Shown in pieces: positions 1 through 5,927 of a DNA stretch of 11,571 nt (its first letter is position 1; every line of letters starts with the position of its first letter). The stretch is taken from contig PMJK01000116.1 in the NCBI GenBank assembly GCA_003158505.1, positions 1 through 11,571 of the forward strand, in the 5' to 3' direction. The DNA comes from Holophagaceae bacterium. GTDB taxonomy: Bacteria; Acidobacteriota; Holophagae; Holophagales; Holophagaceae. The translations under genes were made by a program, and so were the position numbers. The notes under the pieces are model-generated. The model was not told the origin of the DNA. It was given only the letters and a program-made list of their open reading frames with translations, and searched no databases.

Positions 1-1
1 G

Positions 2-340
2 CGCAAAGAGTATTGGTTCGAAGCGGCTCATTTCATCTACAACCATCCGGGCAAGTGCCGGAACCTGCACGGCCATAGCTACAAGCTCTTCGTGCTGCTG
101 GAGGGGGGGGTTAATCCCGAGACTGGCATGATCATCGACTTCGATGACCTGTCGAAGGTGGTGGTGGAGCAGGTCATTTTGAAGCTCGATCACCGGTTCC
201 TCAACGACCTGATTCCCCTGTCCACGGCCGAGAACATCTCGGTGTGGATCTGGGAGCAGCTGAAGCCCGCGCTGCCCCAGCTGTGCCAGATTGAGGTTTA
301 TGAAACCACCGATAACTGCGTGATCTATCGTGGTGTCTGA
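2..340 (+). CDS. queD: 6-carboxytetrahydropterin synthase QueD (5' end outside window)
   Basis: The reading frame is open from base 2 and lacks its start; 112 codons remain, close to a full QueD of about 120 residues. QueD converts dihydroneopterin triphosphate to 6-carboxy-tetrahydropterin in queuosine precursor synthesis in the cytosol. Counting from the first visible codon, the zinc ligands are H10, H23 and H25. C19 lies in the CxxxHGH signature that marks the 6-pyruvoyl-tetrahydropterin synthase/QueD family. The catalytic D63-H64 pair (LDHRFLN) and the substrate-binding E101 (VYETTDN) are also present. The CxxxHGH spacing favours QueD over eukaryotic-type PTPS. A run of eight G at 103-110 lies inside the gene, yet the frame is intact across it. 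The lipoprotein gene begins one base after the stop, so the two are probably co-transcribed. Confidence 0.93.
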   Translation, partial: RKEYWFEAAHFIYNHPGKCRNLHGHSYKLFVLLEGGVNPETGMIIDFDDLSKVVVEQVILKLDHRFLNDLIPLSTAENISVWIWEQLKPALPQLCQIEVYETTDNCVIYRGV

Positions 341-341
341 C

Positions 342-842
342 ATGCGTTGCTTATGGGCCCTTCCTGTGTTCGTGGTTCTGGTGGGCTGCGATGCCATCAA
401 TCCGACCCTGCGCTACCAGGAAGTGGCTCGCCAGCTGCGGTTCACGCTGGACCGGGTGGATGCGAGGATCGACCTGGCCTTTCCACCTGAACGGTCTCAC
501 TTACGCATTCTGATCGATGTGGGCGTAGACAACCCTTCGGACCAGTGGCTGCGCACGAGGCATGTGGCTGGGGAGCTGCACCTGAAGGCCCAGGGGTGTG
601 ACTACGCGCTGGGATCGGTGAGCTTCCCCCAAGGCGCGGAGATCGCGCCCAAGGGCCGCAGTACCCTCAAAGTTGAAGTGGCTCTGGGCTACAACGATCT
701 GAAGACCGCCTGGGGTCCTCTGTCCGGCGCCGTGATGCGCCACGAACCTGCCACCTGGAGCCTGGCTGGCGAGGCCCGTTTCGAGGCGCTGGGCATCGAG
801 TTCGGTGTGCCCTTCCACACGCAAAAGGAGAGTGGTCGATGA
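342..842 (+). CDS. LEA14/WHy-like lipoprotein
   Basis: The 166-residue protein begins with a short hydrophobic signal peptide ending in a lipobox, LVGC, with C16 as the predicted lipidated residue. Residue +2 is Asp, which in enteric bacteria retains lipoproteins at the inner membrane; whether that rule holds here is unknown. Residues about 30-150 resemble the LEA_2/WHy beta-sandwich domain: a V(D)NPSD motif near residue 60, then alternating hydrophobic strands and a PKGRST turn. Bacterial members of this family are small envelope lipoproteins of unclear function. ATG 342 is preferred because it puts the signal peptide at the very N-terminus. GTG codons at 330 and 333 are in frame and would overlap queD. 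No Shine-Dalgarno sequence precedes any of these starts, so translation probably depends on ribosomes finishing queD. Confidence 0.8.
   Translation: MRCLWALPVFVVLVGCDAINPTLRYQEVARQLRFTLDRVDARIDLAFPPERSHLRILIDVGVDNPSDQWLRTRHVAGELHLKAQGCDYALGSVSFPQGAEIAPKGRSTLKVEVALGYNDLKTAWGPLSGAVMRHEPATWSLAGEARFEALGIEFGVPFHTQKESGR
825..830 (+). promoter_or_regulatory. Shine-Dalgarno AAGGAG for the micro-ORF at 839
   Basis: AAGGAG lies inside the end of the lipoprotein gene, eight bases before the ATG at 839. This is ideal spacing for that ATG, and it is the only strong ribosome-binding site between the lipoprotein gene and the HAD hydrolase. The hydrolase ATG at 919 has no comparable site of its own. Confidence 0.6.
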
Positions 843-922
843 TGCAGGCCCACAGCCCTCATCGGGCGACGCAGACGTCGCCCGATATCTATTGTCAGCC
901 CCCAGCCCACAGCCCGAGATGA
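839..922 (+). CDS. 27-residue micro-ORF bridging two genes
   Basis: An ORF of 27 codons plus stop starts at ATG 839 (a second ATG follows at 842). Its start overlaps the lipoprotein stop as ATGA at 839-842, and its TGA at 920-922 overlaps the HAD start as ATGA at 919-922. A strong AAGGAG stands eight bases upstream. The peptide is polar, with no membrane segment, and contains an AHSP motif twice, near each end, encoded by an 11-base direct repeat. The peptide resembles no family I recognise. The likeliest role is a leader that carries ribosomes from the lipoprotein gene to the HAD gene, which lacks its own ribosome-binding site. A chance ORF remains possible because it is short. Confidence 0.45.
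   Translation: MMQAHSPHRATQTSPDIYCQPPAHSPR
848..915 (+). repeat. 11-bp direct repeat pair GCCCACAGCCC
   Basis: GCCCACAGCCC occurs at 848-858 and 905-915, on either side of the 861-886 hairpin. The copies are 57 bases apart, so they fall in the same frame of the micro-ORF, and both encode Ala-His-Ser-Pro. This could reflect a small duplication or simply C-rich sequence. Confidence 0.4.
861..886 (+). other. 10-bp perfect hairpin within the micro-ORF
   Basis: ATCGGGCGAC at 861-870 and GTCGCCCGAT at 877-886 are perfect inverted repeats around a six-base loop. No T-tract follows, so this is not a standard intrinsic terminator. It lies in the interval between the lipoprotein and HAD coding regions. 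It may stabilise or separate segments of a shared transcript, or pause ribosomes translating the micro-ORF. Confidence 0.55.
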
Positions 923-1599
923 TCCGTGCGGTCGTCTTCGACCTCTGGAATACGCTGGTCTTCAGCCCGGCGGGCAGTCCCTTTCAGCGGTTGAAGGACC
1001 TTCTGCGTCCGGATCAGGCGCACCTGTTTGCGGCCCTGGTACGCGACGGCATGGTGCAGCCCTACTCATCCGTGCAGGATTTCCTTGGGTCCTGGAAGGA
1101 CTCCGCCAACCTCGACGACGCCCAATTGAAGGCCATGGCTCGGGCCTTCCTGGAGGCCGGCGAGCAGGCGGAATGCTTCCCCGGAACCCCCGAAGCCATG
1201 GGCGCAGTGCGCGATCTGGCGCGGTTGGCGATGCTCTCCAATACTCAGACCTTTGGCCTTGAGATGCTCGACCGGCTCGGCATCACTCAGCGCATCCGTT
1301 CGAGGATACTGAGTGCTGAGGTTGGGACTTTGAAGCCTGAACCTGCGGCTTTCGAGGCGGTGCAACGGAGGCTGGGCCTTTTCCCCGGGAATCTCGCCAT
1401 GGTGGGCGACAGCTGGAACGATGACGTGCTGGGCGCCCTCAATGCCGGCTGGACTGCCATCTGGGTAAACCGCGAAGCCAAACCTCGCCCCGCCCACCAT
1501 GCCGAGTCACCTATCTACGAAGTCCGGAGCCTCGATCGTGTGCCCGAACTCATCCAGGGGTTGCAGGATGGCCTGCGCTGTCCAACGTGTTTGGGGTGA
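919..1599 (+). CDS. HAD-superfamily hydrolase, subfamily IA-like, atypical motif I
   Basis: The 226-residue protein has the haloacid dehalogenase fold motifs in order: nucleophile D8 in FDLWNTL, S107 in LSNTQ (motif II), K139 in GTLKPEP (motif III) and GDSWNDD at 163-169 (motif IV, D164 and D168/D169). A helical cap lies between residues about 15 and 90. Ordinary HAD phosphatases have Asp two residues after the nucleophile as general acid/base; here it is W10. That replacement occurs in some HAD branches, and the substrate cannot be predicted. A CPTC pair lies four residues from the C-terminus. ATG 919 was chosen because the fold begins right there. The frame stays open upstream to GTG 805, but that would overlap the lipoprotein gene and the hairpin. 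Without its own Shine-Dalgarno sequence, it is probably translated by coupling to the micro-ORF. Confidence 0.85.
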   Translation: MIRAVVFDLWNTLVFSPAGSPFQRLKDLLRPDQAHLFAALVRDGMVQPYSSVQDFLGSWKDSANLDDAQLKAMARAFLEAGEQAECFPGTPEAMGAVRDLARLAMLSNTQTFGLEMLDRLGITQRIRSRILSAEVGTLKPEPAAFEAVQRRLGLFPGNLAMVGDSWNDDVLGALNAGWTAIWVNREAKPRPAHHAESPIYEVRSLDRVPELIQGLQDGLRCPTCLG

Positions 1600-1746
1600 G
1601 GGTATACCGATCATTGAGTTGTCAATGCCAACACTTTTTCTCGTCTTGTGAAATACTTAGGCAATATTGTTTTGCAATTCGATCGACTCTGCTGGAGATG
1701 TTGCTAGCTACACGGTTGGAATGTCTCATTCAAGAATGCGGTCCAA
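1600..1746 (+). other. AT-richer intergenic stretch, no confident element
   Basis: This 147-bp gap is visibly richer in A and T than the flanking genes and marks the change from the queD-HAD block to the glycan genes. It contains an 8-bp palindrome CAATATTG at 1662-1669 and a -35-like TTGTCA at 1619-1624, but no -10 box at a fitting distance. A promoter for the downstream genes is expected here, but I cannot place it. No clear terminator for the HAD gene is visible. Confidence 0.4.
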
Positions 1747-2256
1747 ATGCGATTTGACGTAAGAATTCTCAAACCTAGCGACCCCGATTGGGCAACCCTG
1801 CTGGCTCGGGCCAGTTATGATTGCTATCATGAATCAGCCTATGTAAATCTTGAGGCAATGCGCCTTAAAGGTGGAAGCCTGGCTGTTGTAGTAGAGAATT
1901 CTGGCAGTTTTATGATGCTGCCTCTGGTTGTCCGCGGCCTACCTCCCCTCCTCGGCTCAGAGTTGGCTTGCTACTCCGATGCCATTTCACCCTACGGTTA
2001 CCCGGGATTCCTGCTCTGTGGAGATAAGTCCCATGAGGAGGCCTGGTTGATGGGCGCATGCCAAGCCATGCTCGATGCCCTTAGGCGTGAGGGTATCTGC
2101 AGTGTCTTTGTGAGGTCGCACACTTTCCTCACGCAACCCATGGCGGCGCTTGCCGAACTGGGCACCCTCGTGGACCACGGCGAGACTGTCTGGCTGGATC
2201 TTACAAAATCCGATGAGGAATATTGGGGAGAGTTGCGCACCAATCATCGGCGCTGA
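1747..2256 (+). pseudogene. FemAB/GNAT-like acyltransferase, N-terminal half only
   Basis: The 169-residue product resembles the first GNAT-type domain of FemAB-like/BioF2-like N-acyltransferases, often found in exopolysaccharide and PEP-CTERM-type clusters. Visible signs are an HESAYV segment near residue 28, a hydrophobic LPLVVRG strand at 58-64, a DAISPYGYPG segment near 80 and a WLDLTKSDEEYW...LRTNHRR segment at the end. In this family that last segment is normally followed by about 150-200 more residues, including the second GNAT domain. Here a stop comes directly after it, and the following DNA encodes a phosphoglycosyl transferase in another frame. I read this as a truncated gene, probably by deletion. 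A short functional single-domain protein is less likely. ATG 1747 is the first start in this frame after an in-frame TAG; its ribosome-binding site is weak. Confidence 0.7.
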
Positions 2257-2936
2257 CCTGCAAACGATTCGTCGACGTATGTATCGCCACGATTATGGTC
2301 CTGCTTCTTTTCCCCTTCATGGTGGGAATTGCCTCCATCGTATGGATCGCACTTGGTCGACCAGTCATCTATGGCCAGACGAGACCTGGCAAGAACGGGC
2401 GCCTTTTCCGACTTTGGAAATTTCGCACCATGACAGAAGAACGCTCGACCTCAGGGGGACTCTTGCCGGACGGCGAGAGGCTTACAGCCCTCGGACACTT
2501 CCTGCGCCGCTACAGTCTTGATGAACTCCCTCAGTTGTTCAATGTTCTTTCGGGAGACCTCAGCCTAGTGGGCCCGCGCCCATTGCTGGTGCGGTACCTG
2601 CCGCGTTACACGGAGCGGCAGCACTTGCGCCATCTCGTCAAGCCAGGGATCACTGGCTGGGCACAAGTCCATGGCCGGAATTCCTCGACCTGGCTCGCCC
2701 GCTTTGAAGCTGACATCTGGTATATAGAACACTGGTCCCTCTTGCTCGACTTCCGGATCATGATCAAAACCGTTTTCACCCTATTCAACACGGGAGGCGT
2801 GAAGTCAGGTGCGGGGGCCGAGTTCGATGAATACTGGGGACCAGACGGTCCCCCCGAACATGGACCTCGAGCCTACCCTGTCGAGTCTGATGAGATCTTG
2901 GTCCCAGATCAGGTCATCGATGTGGAGAGGAAATGA
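2223..2936 (+). CDS. PglC-like phosphoglycosyl transferase (bacterial sugar transferase)
   Basis: The product resembles monotopic phosphoglycosyl transferases, which move a sugar phosphate from a UDP-sugar to undecaprenyl phosphate and so start glycan or glycoprotein synthesis at the inner membrane. Visible features are KRFVDV at 14-19, a hydrophobic re-entrant helix at about 20-45 with a Pro break at P31, KFRTM at 66-70, the catalytic D100-E101 in SLDELPQL, SLVGPRPLL at 114-122 and PGITGWAQVHGRN at 141-153. The compact size and the SLVGPRPLLVRYLP stretch point to PglC rather than the large WbaP/WcaJ type. The family usually starts only a few residues before KRFVD. Here the available starts are TTG 2223, with GAGGA at 2214-2218, or CTG 2253 overlapping the acyltransferase stop. 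The native start may have been lost. A roughly 40-residue acidic tail ends in an ATGA overlap with the next gene. Confidence 0.87.
   Translation: MGRVAHQSSALTCKRFVDVCIATIMVLLLFPFMVGIASIVWIALGRPVIYGQTRPGKNGRLFRLWKFRTMTEERSTSGGLLPDGERLTALGHFLRRYSLDELPQLFNVLSGDLSLVGPRPLLVRYLPRYTERQHLRHLVKPGITGWAQVHGRNSSTWLARFEADIWYIEHWSLLLDFRIMIKTVFTLFNTGGVKSGAGAEFDEYWGPDGPPEHGPRAYPVESDEILVPDQVIDVERK
2924..2930 (+). promoter_or_regulatory. Shine-Dalgarno GGAGAGG for the methyltransferase
   Basis: GGAGAGG ends two bases before the ATG at 2933 and lies within the last codons of the sugar transferase. With the ATGA start/stop overlap it supports coupled translation of the two genes, though the spacing is tight. 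Confidence 0.5.
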
Positions 2937-3619
2937 GGGATCGCCAAGACCGGTTTTGGAAAAACCACTACGATGATCTGGCCACCGCCGCGAAGCCTTG
3001 GCTGGACTATTCCAATGATCGCGTGCAAGCCCAGACTTTCGCGGTGGCCCTGGAAGCAGCTGGTTCTATCCAAGGGCGGTGTTGCCTGGATTTCGGCTGT
3101 GGTTTCGGCCTGCTCAGCATGGCCCTAGAAGCCCTCGGTGCCGCCGCTGTCTGCGGGATCGATCAGAGTGCCGTGATCATCAATAGGAATCGCCAACGAA
3201 CCAACTCCATCGAATGGATTCTAGGCCAAGCCCTCGATATCCCACGGGCAGCCAGTTATGACCTCGTCTTTGCAGTCGAGGTTCTCCAGTACCTTTCATT
3301 CCAAGGAACCTTAGGGGAACTATGGGATCACATGGCACCCGGTGGGCGTCTAGTGGCCGTGGTGCCCAACCGCGACTGTCCACTTGTGCAATGTCCAACC
3401 GAGCGTTACGAGGGGCAGTACTGGCCTCCAACCGTTGGAGAGATCTCCGCCAGCGTCTTGGCGCTACCGGAGCTGGCCTATTGGGGTATTCGCGGGTTGC
3501 AGTTCGCAGCAGATCAAAGCATCGTTCCTTATGATGTGACGGAATGGATGGATGGACCTTCTCTGACCGGTGTACCTAATCGATTTGTTTTTGTTGCAGG
3601 AAAGCATTCCTCGGGTTGA
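2933..3619 (+). CDS. Class I SAM-dependent methyltransferase
   Basis: The 228-residue protein has the Rossmann-type methyltransferase core. Motif I is LDFGCGFGL at 52-60, the acidic residue after strand 2 is D77 in GIDQS, YDLVFAVEVLQYL at 109-121 is the motif II/III region, and APGGRL at 135-140 is the post-core turn. This matches Methyltransf_11/25-type small-molecule methyltransferases. The acceptor cannot be told from sequence. Its coupling to a PglC-like transferase suggests a nucleotide sugar, a lipid-linked sugar or another glycan intermediate, but that is inference from context. The C-terminal 90 residues carry several Trp and Tyr and show no motif I recognise. It ends 100 bp from the convergent RNase gene. 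Confidence 0.85.
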   Translation: MRDRQDRFWKNHYDDLATAAKPWLDYSNDRVQAQTFAVALEAAGSIQGRCCLDFGCGFGLLSMALEALGAAAVCGIDQSAVIINRNRQRTNSIEWILGQALDIPRAASYDLVFAVEVLQYLSFQGTLGELWDHMAPGGRLVAVVPNRDCPLVQCPTERYEGQYWPPTVGEISASVLALPELAYWGIRGLQFAADQSIVPYDVTEWMDGPSLTGVPNRFVFVAGKHSSG

Positions 3620-3638
3620 AGCTTGCCGAACGTTGAGT

Positions 3639-3660
3639 TGGGGTCTTAGCCCCAGGGGCT
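3639..3660. terminator. Hairpin-forming convergent intergenic region, possible terminator
   Basis: Two overlapping inverted repeats lie between the convergent methyltransferase and RNase genes. One is TGGGG at 3639-3643 with CCCCA at 3650-3654. The other is AGCCCC at 3648-3653 with GGGGCT at 3655-3660, separated by one base. Neither is followed by a T-tract on either strand, and the second loop is too small to form as drawn. The position fits a terminator for both genes, but the sequence support is weak. Confidence 0.3.
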
Positions 3661-3719
3661 TAGCTAGGGCCGAAACGAAATCCACACATGGGCGCCAAGT
3701 TGCTCAGGTTTACCTTTGA

Positions 3720-5249
3720 TCACGCGCTTGCGCTGTCTTGCCCAGGGAACTGAAGATCCATGACCACGGCATGCCGGGGGGTATCGGCGCGTTCGATCCA
3801 GGAGACGCGAGCGCCCAGCAGGCGTGCCAACTGCATGAGGCCTTCCCGGGATTCCTGATTGAGCGAGACGGCGAGGTCGGGGTGCAGGGTCAGGCGCACT
3901 TCGGCGCCTCGCAGCCGCTCGCCGAGGCGCACCAGCTCTCGGTAGGCCCTGAGCAGGCAGGTCTCGGGGCTCTGGATGCGGCCCGCACCGTTGCAGGTGG
4001 GGCAGGGTTGGGTGAGCAGCCGCTCCAGGGATGGGCCGGTGCGCTTGCGGGTGAGTTCCACCAGGCCGAACTCGGAGATGCCCCCGGCCCGGGCGTGGTT
4101 GCGGTCCCGCTTCAACTCCTCCTGGAAGCGCGTGAGCACCTCTTCGCGGTGGACCGGGTCCACCATGTCGATGAAGTCGATGACCACAATGCCGCCCAGA
4201 TTGCGGAGCCGCAGCTGCCGTACGATTTCCGGGATGGCCTCCAGGTTGGTGAGGTAGACAGTCTCTTCCAGATCCTTCTTCCCGACGAACTTGCCGGTGT
4301 TCACGTCCACGCTGACCAGGGCCTCGGTCTGGTTCAGCACGATCGAGCCGCCATGTTTGAGGAAGACCTTGGGCTGGCGGGCGGAATCGATCTCGGCTTC
4401 GATGCCGAAGGCGTCGAAGATGGGCAGGTCCGAGGTGAAGCGCTTCACGCGGTTCGACCATTCCGGATGGAGGTTCTCGACGAAGGAGACGACTTCCCGA
4501 TGGGCAGCGTCATTGTCCACCCAGAACGTGGAGACCTCCTCGCGGAAGATGTCGCGCATAATTTTCTGGAGCAGGCGCAAATCCTGCCACACCATCCCGG
4601 GCGCGGGCACGGTATCGGCCTTGGCCTGGATCCCCTCCCACAATCTTCGGAGGAAGACCACGTCACCGACCAGATCTTCATCCTTTTCGCCGATGGCGGC
4701 GGTACGGACGATGAAGCCCTCGCCGGGCTGGGCGTGGCTCCGGATCAGTTCGCGCAGGCGATCCCGTTCGGCGGGATCGATGATCTTGCGGGAGATGCCG
4801 ATGTGCTCAATGCCGGGCATGAACACCAGGAACCTACCGGGGAAACTCAGATGCCTCGAAAGCCTTGGCCCCTTGGAGCCGATGGGGTCCTTCACCACCT
4901 GGACCAGGACCTCCTCGCCTTCCTTCAAGGGCGGCAGCGGGGGGGGCGGGGGCGGAAGATCCTCGATGGCCGCCTCCTCGCCCTCTTCCTCGGAGGTCAG
5001 GTCCGATCCAAGGCGCGGCGCGGCGGGATCATCCAGGTAGAGGAACCCATCCTTGATGCCGCCGATGTTGACGAAGGCGCTCTGCATGCCCGGCAGCAGC
5101 TTGGCCACCCGGCCCTTGTAGACATCCCCCACTTGGCTCTTGTTCATCGTCCGCTCAAGGAACAGCTCACAAAGCTGACCGTTCTCAAGCAGGGCGATGC
5201 GCGTCTCCAGGGGGGTCGAATTGACCACCAGGGACTTGCGGACTTCCAT
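3720..5249 (-). CDS. rng: Ribonuclease E/G family endoribonuclease (RNase G-like)
   Basis: The 509-residue protein matches the RNase E/G catalytic core, which cuts single-stranded AU-rich RNA in rRNA maturation and mRNA decay. An S1 RNA-binding domain spans about residues 37-125. The 5'-monophosphate sensor region contains R182-T183 (VRTAA; the usual G is A). The metal-binding catalytic residues are D315 in VSVDVNTGK and D358 in VIDFIDM. The zinc-link is C416-P-T-C419. There is no long C-terminal degradosome scaffold, so it is closer to RNase G (about 490 residues) than to E. coli RNase E. An unusual acidic then proline-rich insert (about 84-108, six consecutive Pro at 99-104) interrupts the S1 domain. 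ATG 5249 has AAAGG at 5258-5262 upstream. The gene is last of five minus-strand genes, 159 bp after panD. Confidence 0.93.
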   Translation of the reverse strand: MEVRKSLVVNSTPLETRIALLENGQLCELFLERTMNKSQVGDVYKGRVAKLLPGMQSAFVNIGGIKDGFLYLDDPAAPRLGSDLTSEEEGEEAAIEDLPPPPPPLPPLKEGEEVLVQVVKDPIGSKGPRLSRHLSFPGRFLVFMPGIEHIGISRKIIDPAERDRLRELIRSHAQPGEGFIVRTAAIGEKDEDLVGDVVFLRRLWEGIQAKADTVPAPGMVWQDLRLLQKIMRDIFREEVSTFWVDNDAAHREVVSFVENLHPEWSNRVKRFTSDLPIFDAFGIEAEIDSARQPKVFLKHGGSIVLNQTEALVSVDVNTGKFVGKKDLEETVYLTNLEAIPEIVRQLRLRNLGGIVVIDFIDMVDPVHREEVLTRFQEELKRDRNHARAGGISEFGLVELTRKRTGPSLERLLTQPCPTCNGAGRIQSPETCLLRAYRELVRLGERLRGAEVRLTLHPDLAVSLNQESREGLMQLARLLGARVSWIERADTPRHAVVMDLQFPGQDSASA

Positions 5250-5334
5250 GGAACCAACCTTTCAGAATGTTGCAGGGAAGCGCCTTGCCTCCACCGCGAG
5301 CCCCAGGGCCGTACCAGACCGAAGGGTGACTCTT

Positions 5335-5364
5335 TTCTACCATGACCCTTGGATGCCGCGTCAA
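5335..5364 (-). promoter_or_regulatory. Weak candidate promoter for the RNase gene
   Basis: On the minus strand, TTGACG at 5359-5364 is a good -35 match. GTAGAA at 5335-5340, 18 bases downstream, is a poor -10 match. It lies in the 159-bp gap between panD and the RNase gene, where an independent promoter would be reasonable. The rest of that gap shows no other element. Confidence 0.25.
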
Positions 5365-5408
5365 CGGACTAAGGTTCCATGACTGATTTTTATTATTCCC
5401 AGGGCACT

Positions 5409-5807
5409 TCAATCGGTGAAGGCAGCCACGCACAGCGGTGTACGTTCCTGGGCGCAGCGTTCAGTGATTCGGTTGCGTTCATCCACGAAGACGACCTTGG
5501 GGGTCTGGGTCTCGGCTTCCTCGGCGGTCATCCAGCCGTAGGCAGCAATGATGACCAGGTCGCCCGTCTGCACCAGGTGGGCGGCGGCGCCGTTGATGCC
5601 GACTTCGCCAGAACCCGGTACGCCAGGAATCACGTAGGTGGCGAGGCGGGACCCGTTGGTCACATCGTAGATGTCGACTTTCTCGTTCTCCATGAATCCT
5701 GCGGCTTCGATGAGCAGCGGATCCAGTGTGATTGACCCCACGTAGTCCAGATCGGCCCTTGTGACGGTTGCGCGATGGATCTTTCCGAGCAGGAAGTGGC
5801 GCAGCAT
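5409..5807 (-). CDS. panD: Aspartate 1-decarboxylase (pyruvoyl enzyme)
   Basis: The 132-residue proenzyme decarboxylates L-aspartate to beta-alanine for pantothenate synthesis. The self-cleavage site Gly24-Ser25 (DYVGS) is present; Ser25 becomes the pyruvoyl group. K9, R54 and Y58 are conserved, as is the NGAAAH segment at 72-77. Length and layout agree with the E. coli enzyme (126 residues). The frame is open to 5852, but ATG 5807 is chosen because the family starts there and GGAGGA at 5811-5816 stands just upstream. It follows panC by 120 bp, a longer gap than that between panB and panC, and precedes the RNase gene. No partner maturation factor is visible nearby. Confidence 0.95.
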   Translation of the reverse strand: MLRHFLLGKIHRATVTRADLDYVGSITLDPLLIEAAGFMENEKVDIYDVTNGSRLATYVIPGVPGSGEVGINGAAAHLVQTGDLVIIAAYGWMTAEEAETQTPKVVFVDERNRITERCAQERTPLCVAAFTD

Positions 5808-5810
5808 GCA

Positions 5811-5816
5811 TCCTCC
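5811..5816 (-). promoter_or_regulatory. Shine-Dalgarno GGAGGA of panD
   Basis: GGAGGA on the minus strand lies three bases before ATG 5807. It decides the panD start against the in-frame extension to 5852. Confidence 0.65.
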
Positions 5817-5858
5817 GGTCCAGGCTCCAGCGGGGAGTCCCGGCCAACGCATAAGAAT

Positions 5859-5881
5859 GGACCCAGGTTCACTCAGGGTCC
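5859..5881 (-). other. 6-bp inverted repeat in the panC-panD gap
   Basis: GGACCC and GGGTCC (5859-5864 and 5876-5881) form a perfect inverted repeat with an 11-base spacer in the 120-bp leader of panD. No T-tract follows on the minus strand, so it is unlikely to terminate panC transcription. It could be an mRNA hairpin or a protein-binding site. Confidence 0.35.
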
Positions 5882-5927
5882 AGCCTCGATTTTTTCTGTA
5901 TTCTCTAGGACTAAACCATAGGCCGGT

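Noticed and set aside
805..918. N-terminal extension of the HAD hydrolase to GTG 805
   Set aside because: It would overlap the lipoprotein gene, and the extra residues are Pro/Ser-rich and outside the HAD fold, which begins at the ATG at 919.
2150..2521. 123-codon plus-strand ORF spanning the acyltransferase/sugar transferase junction, considered as the missing acyltransferase C-terminal half
   Set aside because: Its product shows no GNAT or FemAB features and reads as an off-frame shadow of the sugar transferase.
3738..5345. Plus-strand ORF of 535 codons opposite the RNase gene
   Set aside because: It is the antisense shadow of a well-recognised RNase E/G gene. Its product is low in recognisable motifs and rich in Asp, Gly, His and Gln, as expected from reverse reading of GC-rich codons.
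5807..5826. GG-N10-GC spacing on the minus strand resembling a sigma-54 site before panD
   Set aside because: It overlaps the panD ribosome-binding site and start codon, so transcription would begin inside the gene. It also lacks the TGGC and TTGC cores.
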